From: Sternotherus odoratus
Lineage: Eukaryota > Chordata > Testudines > Kinosternidae
DNA length: 64,000 nucleotides
Direction of reading: 5' to 3'
NCBI GenBank assembly: GCA_032164245.1
Contig: JAVMKO010000010.1
Location: forward strand, 25,494,189 to 25,558,188
Under the pieces are notes generated by a model, which saw only the letters and a program-made list of their open reading frames with translations, did no database searches and had not been told where the DNA came from. Each line of letters starts with the position of its first letter. The stretch's first letter is position 1. Shown here piece by piece: positions 46,706 through 54,711 of this stretch. The translations under genes were made by a program, and so were the position numbers.

Positions 46706-48804
46706 CAGACAGTGAAGGCAAGGAACGGGAAAAGAATACACTGCAAAACTGGAAGAAGACAAATTTAATTTGAAAATAGGTTTGAATTTTATGCTGCCTC
46801 GCGATGTTACTGATAAAACAATTATTTCTTTAAAATATATATATATGATTTTAAGTTTAGACAGTATCTCTTTAAAAAGGCATTTGATGTCCTGGGTTTT
46901 TATTTTGGCAATGTAACATTTTGCGATACTATTTCTTTGCTGTAGGGTGTAAGTGTCATATAGAATGAGGCTCTTCTAGCAGTAAACATAAAAATATATA
47001 AAAATAAACCTCAAAACACAATACCGCACTTGGAGGCATGAGGTATTCCAAGAAAAATCAGCTCAATTCAAGAGAAGGAATCTAATAATAGCAGTCCAAA
47101 TATTCAACAGGCTCCCTTAATTGTGCTTGCAAAAAAGTATTTCTGCACCCACAAGACAGGTAACTGCATCTGCATATGCAAATACATATAACTACAAATA
47201 CTGCTATCCTAGTTAAGGAGTGCTGCTGAAAATGTGTCCCTAAATAATTAATTGGATGCAGGCTAGTGCACTATTGTGGTACCTCTGTCAGAGTTCACTG
47301 CAGAAACAGGAAAATGTTCAGTGATTAATGGTAGGGACTGTCTTTTCATTATGTGTGGGTACTATGCCCAGCACAATGGGGTCCTGTGCCCTGTTTGGGG
47401 GCCCCAGTGAAATATGAATGAATAGCAGTAATAAAACACATTTTGGCTTTGGATTCAGAGAGCAAGCTGATTAGGAACTCCTTCCTTACCATGTACTTTT
47501 GTAACTGTACCATACCTACACAACAGTGAAAAGCCAATAGACAGTTCAGCCTCTCTTGCTATGCTATTAAAGGAAAGAATCAGTGGAAACAAATTTTACT
47601 AAAACTTTTTTTTAAAAGTTTCATGCTATCCTAAGAGATAAATGGATCCCATTTTCAACACTAGAGCAATGAACTTTTAAAACAGAAAGAAAAAAACCAA
47701 AATGTTCACAATACCAAAAAAAAATTGTTTTAAGCTACAGTCTCTCTGCCCTCCCCTCCTTTACTCTTGTCCACTGCACAATTCTATTAGTTTATTTCCA
47801 AGTGGCAGCATTCCTTCTTGGTTCTTCTGCCAGCAGGGAATGTGTTTAATTTACCTCAATTGAAGGCTTGTTAGCCAAAAGTTAAATGTAAGTTCCCTCA
47901 GCAGTCAATCTGTGTAAAGGGGCAGTAGCATGACTCGGGAACCTTTTGGTGCCAACTGGCAGAGGGCACAAGGGATGCATAGTGTTTTACTGAGAACCCC
48001 TAGGTCAGTCACTAACGGGTGACACATAAGGCAGCCTCCTGAGAGCCAGTAACACATTGGTCATCAAAAGCATTGTGAAATGTATATACGGCTCATATTT
48101 AAAGAAGTTATGTACCTTTACTGGAAATCATGTTCTTAGGGTCTGTAAGTTGAAGCAGGTCACCAGAAGGTGACAAATATGTTCCTTTCATATTGGCAAG
48201 AGAAACTTATGTCTCTGTTGGATAATAATCAAATTTAGTATTGTATACTTCACCATGGAAGCATCGACTCTCATAGGATTTTATTTTACAAGTAATACTT
48301 TGTTTCCAGTATTTCCGCTTGCTATCATTTGAATCTCTGTTCTTTGTTATCTACCAACAAATCTAAGTGCTGTGTGTTAAGTGGCACAGTGGTCCAAGGT
48401 GTAACCAGTAAGTTACAGCATACTGTTCCTTTGCAAACAATGGGTCTAATGCTTCTGTGCGTGTCCAGAGGATCAGGGGCTGGACATTACAGAGGGAAGC
48501 TTGGGAGTTAACTTGCAGAGGAACAGCAGAGCTTACATCGGTGGAAGGGAGCATTTGTGCTGCCTATTCCTGGGGTGTCAGGGAGCTCACCTCTAGCAGG
48601 CACTGACAAGACATGGGAACAGCAGGTGCTAGAGAGGTGCCTCACAGCTCTGGATAATCCCGGGAACCGTCACAAGGAACCTCTGAACTTGCCATTTGCA
48701 CGGTCTCTCAAGGAGGCTACTGAAAACAGAAGCTGCTGCTCAAGCCAGTAAGATCAGGAAGCTGGGAAAAGTCTGCCCAAGAAGTGTGTATTTCTAAATG
48801 AAAA
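46706..48804. other. APBA2 intron; one old repeat tail near 47330-47430
   Basis: The block GTAGGGACTGTCTTTTCATT, ATGTGTGGGTACTATGCCCA and GCACAATGGGGTCC matches the dispersed repeat at 33255-33378. Nothing else was recognised. Confidence 0.4.
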
Positions 48805-48823
48805 TACAGTGAAACCTCGATTT

Positions 48824-48950
48824 AACGGACTAATTCGGGCGAGGGGGTGTCCGTTAAATCCGAAAGTCCGTTATTTAATATTTTTTTAAAATTATTAAAT
48901 AACAGGACTTTCGGATTTAACGGACACCCCCCTCGCCCGAATTAGTCCGT
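48824..48950. repeat. Subterminal hairpin at the left end of the Tigger-like element
   Basis: The arm AACGGACTAATTCGGGCGAG, continuing with TGTCCGTTAAATCCGAAAGT, is mirrored right after a T/A-rich loop at about 48881-48892. Arms are about 57 bp and differ only by single-base indels. The outer motif CGGACTAATTCGGGCG appears a third time near the right end, at about 50102-50117. Confidence 0.88.
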
Positions 48951-50117
48951 TATATGAAGGTTTTACCGTCAACCCGCCCGCCGGGGTCCCCGGCTGCTGG
49001 GACCCGGCGGGAGCTGTCAGCCCGCCCGCCCCCGGCTCAAAAGCGCGGCGGCCGCTGCGCGCGGGCAGAGAGCCCGCCGGGTCCCAGCAGCCGGGGACCC
49101 CGGCGGGCGGGCTGCTAACTGCCGCCGGGTCCCAGCAGCCGGGACCCGGGCGGGCCGCAGTAGCCGGGCTCTGCCGCGCTGCACCATCGCCGGCAGCGTG
49201 CTGGGGCCTGCCCCCTCCCGCTCGCACGTTCCCGGGGCCGCGGGAAGCTCCAGCCCAGCTGCCTCGGCCGCCGATGACCTCCCGCTGCCGCCCGGTGCTG
49301 CGCTGAGGACTCAGGAGGCGGCGGAGCCGGGAAGCCCGTATGGCCGATCCCAGCGAGCGGGTGGCGAGCGCGGCTGCCCCTGCCGCCACTGCGGGCCGGG
49401 GGCTGCCGTGAGCCCGGGCAGGGAGCGGGGACTGCGGCTCCCGGGACCCTGCAAGGACACTGCTGCCGGGGGCCAGGCGGCAGCCCGCCCCCGGCTCAAT
49501 CTGCGGCGGCTGCCGCGCGCGGGCTGAGAGCCCCGCAGGGTCCCGGCTCCCGGGACCCTGCAAGGAGGGTTACTGCTGCCGGGGGCCAGGCGGCAGCCCG
49601 CCCCTGGCTCAATCCGCGGTCCCCGCTCCCTGCCCGGGCTCACGGCAGCCCCCGGCCCGCAGTGGCGGCAGGGGCAGCCGCGCTCGCCACCCGCTCGCTG
49701 GGAGCGGCCATACGGGCTTCCCGGCTCCGCCGCCTCCTGAGTCCTCAGCGCAGCACCGGGCGGCAGCGGGAGGTCATCGGCGGCCGAGGCAGCTGGGCTG
49801 GAGCTTCCCGCGGCCCCGGGAACGTGCGAGCGGGAGGGGGCAGGCCCCAGCACGCCGCCGGCGATGGTGCAGCGCGGCAGAGCCCGGCTACTGCGGCCCG
49901 CCCGGGTCCCGGCTGCTGGGACCCGGCGGCAGTTAGCAGCCCGCCCGCCGGGGTCCCCGGCTGCTGGGACCCGGCGGGCTCTCTGCCCGCGCGCAGCGGC
50001 CGCCGCGCTTTTGAGCCGGGGGCGGGCGGGCTGACAGCTCCCGCCGGGTCCCAGCAGCCGGGGACCCCGGCGGGCGGGTTGACGGTAAAACCTTGATATA
50101 ACGGACTAATTCGGGCG
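48934..50117. repeat. Inverted repeat, 499-bp arms, 186-bp spacer
   Basis: Left arm 48934-49432 and right arm 49619-50117 are reverse complements. One of the few differences is GAT versus GCT, at about 49346. The spacer itself holds a direct duplication of about 75 bp (CCCGGGACCCTGCAAGGA, then GCTGCCGGGGGCCAGGCGGC). The symmetry is exact: the outer and inner boundaries sum to the same number. Confidence 0.95.
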
Positions 50118-50206
50118 AACTTCGGATGCATCAGACTCTGAAAAATGTTGTCCGTTGCATCCGAAGTCTGTTAAATGGAGGTCCGTTAAATCGAGGTTTC
50201 ACTGTA

Positions 50207-50672
50207 CATTGTTCTTGAGGAAGAACTGGTCTTAAAAATTGAATTCTTTAAGACCTATGATCTACGGGTAGAGAACTGTATGTGTCAGCATAATAGAATT
50301 AATAAGTAAAATCCTCTCAACTAATGCTGGAGATGATATTTCAGCTATCTGCAGGGAAATTCATCAAAACAACATAAAAACCTGAAGAGCTCATCTTTAA
50401 GTATTTAAACTAGGCATCCAACCCTTTAGGACCAGGACTTAGTACAATGCATGTTTGTTCTGACAAGTGGGTGTTTTTTCAATTGAAAACTGTAGTTCTT
50501 TTTTGTCTTCTGCAAAGGGGAGTATCATATATTTATTACTTCTGTAACTCAAAACTCACAGGAGAAGGAGTGTTGGGGTTTTTTTCTCCTTTCCAGTAAA
50601 AGATAATCTTTTAATAAAGAAATCATCAAAGTTGTCGGTCTGGAAAAGATCAGGATAAAAGGATGCAACTAT
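50207..50672. other. APBA2 intron, nothing recognised
   Basis: No exon or repeat recognised. Confidence 0.4.
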
Positions 50673-50855
50673 GGGCTAGTCTACACTGGCAATGGCATGT
50701 GTGGTCACCTCCAGGAGTGGTGTAGCTCCCAGTGCCGGTGCACTGTCTATACTGGTACTTTACAGCACTGAAACTTGCTGCCGTTAGAGGGGTGTTTTTT
50801 CACGTCCTTGAGCCAGAAAGTTGCAGCGCTGTAAATTGCCAGTATAGACAACCCC
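50673..50855. mobile_element. Short MITE with GTCTACACT ends
   Basis: GGGCTAGTCTACACTGGCAA opens the element and TTGCCAGTATAGACAACCCC closes it, an inverted repeat of about 20 bp with few mismatches. Length is 183 bp, with no coding capacity. It belongs with the elements at 40185 and 45929 by its ends. CTA occurs near both sides, so a 3-bp target duplication is possible. Confidence 0.7.
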
Positions 50856-51799
50856 TAAGTGAATCTTGTACCCACTGTAATCAAAATATGATTGTCATGA
50901 AAGAAAGTGATTGTGTAGATGATCTTCATTCTAATGGAGATGTTCTAGCTCAACCAGACATCATGGGTTGGATGCAGGAATCAGTTGACATTCTCTGTTA
51001 TACATGAAGTCGGACTAGATCATCATTATGGTTCCTTTTGGTTTTAAAGCCTATTAATGTCATTTGCCAGTGTTTAAGCTGGTTATTAAAGTGATACCTA
51101 AAGCTTTCATTCTGCAAAGTGCTTCAGTCCAATGTGCCGAACTTTAGGCCTAACTCTGAGTAGTCACATTGAAGTTATGTGCTTAAAATCAGGCATGCAT
51201 ACAAACATATTACTGAATCAGGCTAGACATTTCCCCATATTTAATAGGAACAATGTGAATAATGAAACTAAATTGACCAGCATATTTAAACACGGCAGCC
51301 TAAGAGTCTGCACAGGAAGACAAGCTCCCGTCTTGAGCCTTCCTGTATCATCTGTCTGAACATGTATGGAAGCAGTGTCATTTCTTCCCATTCAAATTCT
51401 CACGTGGATTCAATTAGCTCCAATTATGGTTTGAGAGTGGATAGACTCTTTCTGAGGAGCAGAGTGAATTACAGTCTGGGACTGGCTTGTTCTGCAGAGA
51501 AAATTCAAGGACCAGCTGAGTTTGGGAACAAAGTTTAGGCTGAAATTTGCATTGTGTTTTTTACAGATAACTCAGTTAAGCTGAACCTAAAGAAGGGATA
51601 GGTTTGAACATTATGTACTGCATATATGCTCTGTTGAGAGCAGGGTGAGAACTTTACTAACTTATACATAAGGTATATGTTGTGCATAAATATATTATTC
51701 TGGTTTCTTACTCAAATAACAAAATCTTGGATTTTTGTGTGGTTTTTAGTATATTATTTTACACTGCTGTAACCTTAGAATACAGTCAAATTTACTTAC
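50856..51799. other. APBA2 intron, nothing recognised
   Basis: No exon or repeat recognised. Confidence 0.4.
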
Positions 51800-51836
51800 C
51801 ATCAACAAAACTTGGAAACGAAGATACTTTCTTTGT
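51800..51836 (-). CDS. APBA2: APBA2 37-bp microexon before the PTB domain
   Basis: The exon encodes TKKVSSFPSFVD plus one base of the next codon (phase 0 in, phase 1 out). The acceptor is CCCAACAG and the donor is a consensus GTAAGT. The peptide matches the segment just before the Mint2 PTB domain, which I recall as TKKVASFPSFVAV in human. Because 37 is not divisible by three, skipping it would shift the frame, so it should be constitutive when the upstream exon is used. Confidence 0.94.
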
Positions 51837-52889
51837 CTGTTGGGAAGTAAAAATAATGCACTGTGTAACTATCAAAACAGCAAAATCAAGTTCAAACCAT
51901 AAAGGATAATTTCTATTATATTTAATATAATGAAAGATTCATTTTTACACTGAATTCTTTAAAAATATTTAATTTTCTCTTTATAGTTTTATATGGCTGC
52001 TATTTAAACAGTATAATGTTTTTAAATACCATCCATTTCATGGGTCTGAAATTAAAAAAAAATAAAATACTAAAAATACCCTGCAAAACGAGAGTCTTGG
52101 TCTATAATGGAACCCTCTCTGTGTTGGTACATACCTAGCATAACCCCTTATCTTAGTTGGGGGGCCTAGGTGCTACTTTAATACTAATCAATGAAAGTTC
52201 ATGTCATAGACTCCCTTGCTGGCAATGTTATACTAGTTTGAGCATTAATGTCTCCAATCCAGCGGTTAATTTCCCCAATGATGGAAGAGGGCTTTTTGTG
52301 TCTGCAAGTCTTCATTTACATTACAGGCTACTATTACCATAACTCCCTTGTGCACTTTTGAGATAACAGACCCCTCAGATTTTAAGACATCATGTCTGGC
52401 CCCAAGCACATCCTCCCTCTGCATTCTCAGACTCCTTCTTTACTACATTATTTAGTTCCACTAGCCCATCTCTGGTGTCTATCACGGCATCTTTTTCACA
52501 GCTGATTGAGCAGGTGCACAGCTCACCACAAAGGCCACTTGTAAGGTTGTGAATCAGTTGGGCCTTCAGCTGTGAACGATGTGATGTGTGGATCAGTTGG
52601 TAGGGATTATTCACAGAGATATTAGTCCTAGAGGAATTTTAGCAATCCTTTGACTCCAAATGCAGCAATTTCACATAAGAAAGAGATGGAGGGGAAACCA
52701 GGCACATTCTGATATTGCCTTACTTTCCAGTGGCCCCAAAACCAAGAATTTCTGAAGTCTCCTTATATCACCTGAACATTTTAGGGCTGTGTTTATAAAA
52801 TGGGCTGTTATAACAAGTGACTGCTGCCGATATTGGTTCATGGCAGCTTTGTGAGCTGCAAGAAACATGCAGTTATAAAAGCTGCTATT

Positions 52890-52892
<3 letters not shown>
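51837..52892. other. APBA2 intron, nothing recognised
   Basis: No exon or transposon recognised up to the GA microsatellite. Confidence 0.4.
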
Positions 52893-52893
<1 letters not shown>

Positions 52894-52947
<54 letters not shown>

Positions 52948-52979
52948 CAGAGACAGAGACAGATATATAATATATATAT
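52894..52979 (+). repeat. GA / GACAGA / TA compound microsatellite
   Basis: A (GA)18-type run is followed by several GACAGA hexamers and then a TA-rich stretch. In APBA2 transcription sense it is a long CT run, 93 bp downstream of the donor of the exon at 53072-53152. Confidence 0.97.
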
Positions 52980-53071
52980 TAGGCCATCCTCCCCATTTAG
53001 TGAAATATTTGCTGCCCATAATGGGGAGAAATTTTGGGGGAGGAAGGAGAATAGGGGCTTAAGGTGCTTAC

Positions 53072-53152
53072 CTCTGGTGCATTATTGTTGTCAATTGGTC
53101 CATTTAGGTCAGAACGATGTTGTTTCCTTGGCTGTTCTAAACCATTGCATAC
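53072..53152 (-). CDS. APBA2: APBA2 exon: end of the N-terminal region
   Basis: The 81-bp exon encodes 27 residues in phase 0: [19 protein letters not shown] and then IDNNNAPE. It matches the Mint2 region a short way before the PTB domain. The acceptor is CTTACAG and the donor is GTAAGC. The preceding exon, which in mammals is a large one holding the Munc18- and CASK-related N-terminal half, is not present up to 64000, so the upstream intron exceeds 10.8 kb. Confidence 0.95.
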
Positions 53153-53454
53153 CTGTAAGGAATCAGAGAAACACTTTCATTCCTTTTTCAACCCTCTCCA
53201 AAATAAATCACAAAGAAAACAATCAGCAGGCTAGGTGTTTCCTTGAATGTTACTGATTGAAGATATGGTAAGAGAATGAAAGCATAAAAAAGTGCCCAAA
53301 AATGTCATCTGCATTAAAGGAAGACACCCAACCCATAGTATAGCCACCATGTGTTTGAAACAGAAGTAGTTCAGATAAACCGAGTCTATATTGTTCTTCT
53401 CAATCCTTCAAAATAGGTCTTAAGGGGGTATAAGTGATGCATAGCCCTCATGAT

Positions 53455-54100
53455 TAGAGCCCTGCACAGATACAAAAATGTCAATCCACATCTGATCCAC
53501 ATCCTCCAGGATCAATCCGCAATCCAACCAATGATTGGGTAGCCATCTTTTACCTGTATCCACATCCACACCTGCAAAAGCAAGCCGTCTCACAAGAGCT
53601 AATGACGGGGGAGGAGGAAAAGTGGGGTTAAGGTCTTGCAGGGAAGAGGCAGTATGAGAGTGGGGACTGGAGATAAGGGGCAGCACAGGGACAGGGTCTC
53701 AGGGACAAGGAGCGGTGCAGAGGGGGAGGACTGAGAAGGGGCGTCACATCACGTGCTGCTCCTGGGGGCTTGCAAGCGATAGCACATGGCAGCAGCAGTG
53801 CATGTTGAATCACAGTAAGGCGGAGGGGTGGGGCGCTGGGGCCCCCATGGCTGGGGAGGGGCTCTGCTGTCCAGGAGCCAGCGGGCCAGGTCCGGGACCG
53901 GGAGCGTGGCCAGTGCTGCCGGGCCAGGGAAGGGTGGGGATGCTGGTGCTGCCTGAGGGGCTCAAGCTGCTGGACAGGAAGTGGGGCGGCGAGCAGAGCC
54001 CAGTACAGTTGTATCTGCATCCGATCCACTATCCGCAAAAATGGTCTGTGGATATCCACATCCACCACGAGGTGGATACCTGTGGATTTGCAGGGCTCTA
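53455..54100. mobile_element. hAT element, family C, 646 bp
   Basis: Ends are TAGAGCCCTGCACAG and its inverse TTTGCAGGGCTCTA. The identical 8-mer CTCATGAT lies on each side (53447-53454 and 54101-54108), a perfect hAT target duplication. Subterminal regions are rich in GGATATCCACATCCACC motifs; the middle is GC-rich. No transposase. Confidence 0.93.
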
Positions 54101-54108
54101 CTCATGAT

Positions 54109-54711
54109 GGCCCTAGGACAGTGGTGAATTTCACACAATATCCATACACGAAAGCTAAAATCCCAGTGACAGGTCACAAAAGCAGTTTAATTAGAGTGTT
54201 ATAGTAATAAGAAGGAGGGCTTGATTCTACTTTTCCTATCACCTTATTCTGATTTTGTAGGGCCTTCATGGGCCTGACCCTTGAACGTGAAGGTTGTCTC
54301 CTACAAGTTACTGAGTGGCCTCAACACTCTTTGGACACAGTGGGAGTGGAGGGTGGGCAGTCAATAGCATGCAAAAATCATTGAGTTGTGAATGGCCTCA
54401 CAGAAATGGATATTTCAGATCTGAAAAAGGGAAGCATAACTCTGACAGATTCCCCCCCCATCATCATATAGACAACTTTTTAGGTCACACAAGTCCTAAG
54501 GAGAATACTAGCATAGTGGCAGCAGGTCTTCCAGCCTGCCATGGCAACCCAAAGAGAAAATCTTCCAGCACCATCCAGAGAAGTGCAAAGCATTTCAGAT
54601 CATTGCCTTGGTAATCCCACTTTTCTCAGCAGCCGAGCCCTTTCCCTACTTCTGATATATGCTGTGTAGCCCTGACAGTCTGCTGATACAATGGACAACT
54701 CCTCTTAACAT
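54109..54711. other. Upstream APBA2 intron, nothing recognised
   Basis: No exon or repeat recognised between the hAT element and the young CR1. Confidence 0.4.

Larger units (their letters stand above)
48807..50204. mobile_element. Tigger/pogo-like element with palindromic GC-rich core
   Basis: The element is flanked by TA on both sides and has a perfect 24-bp terminal inverted repeat beginning CAGTGAAACCTCGATTTAAC. No transposase frame is visible. Inside, a 499-bp arm (48934-49432) is repeated inverted at 49619-50117 with very few differences and no net indel, separated by 186 bp. The core is very GC- and CpG-rich, unlike the AT-rich intron around it. Long open frames on both strands are a by-product of this composition and are near-identical copies of each other. 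The element sits in the intron between the APBA2 exons at 51800 and 41479. Confidence 0.93.
11215..53152 (-). other. APBA2: APBA2 (Mint2/X11-like) gene, partial, nine coding exons
   Basis: Nine minus-strand exons translate to one continuous protein segment of 362 residues in the order N-region tail, PTB, linker, PDZ1, start of PDZ2. Mint proteins are neuronal adaptors: the PTB binds the NPTY motif of amyloid precursor protein, and the PDZ domains bind C-termini of synaptic membrane proteins. From memory of the family, residues such as [13 protein letters not shown] and IKRPDLKYQ fit APBA2, whereas APBA1 has R or S at several of these sites. Junctions are GT-AG throughout and phases agree. Human APBA2 is about 749 residues, so roughly 315 N-terminal and 70 C-terminal residues are missing here. 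Introns are filled with CR1, hAT, DIRS and Tigger copies. No promoter, untranslated exon or polyadenylation site of the gene was seen. Confidence 0.95.

Noticed and set aside
48895..50131. Open frames of 109-222 codons on both strands in the GC-rich palindrome
   Set aside because: They are near-identical inverted copies produced by the palindrome and by low stop-codon frequency in GC-rich DNA.
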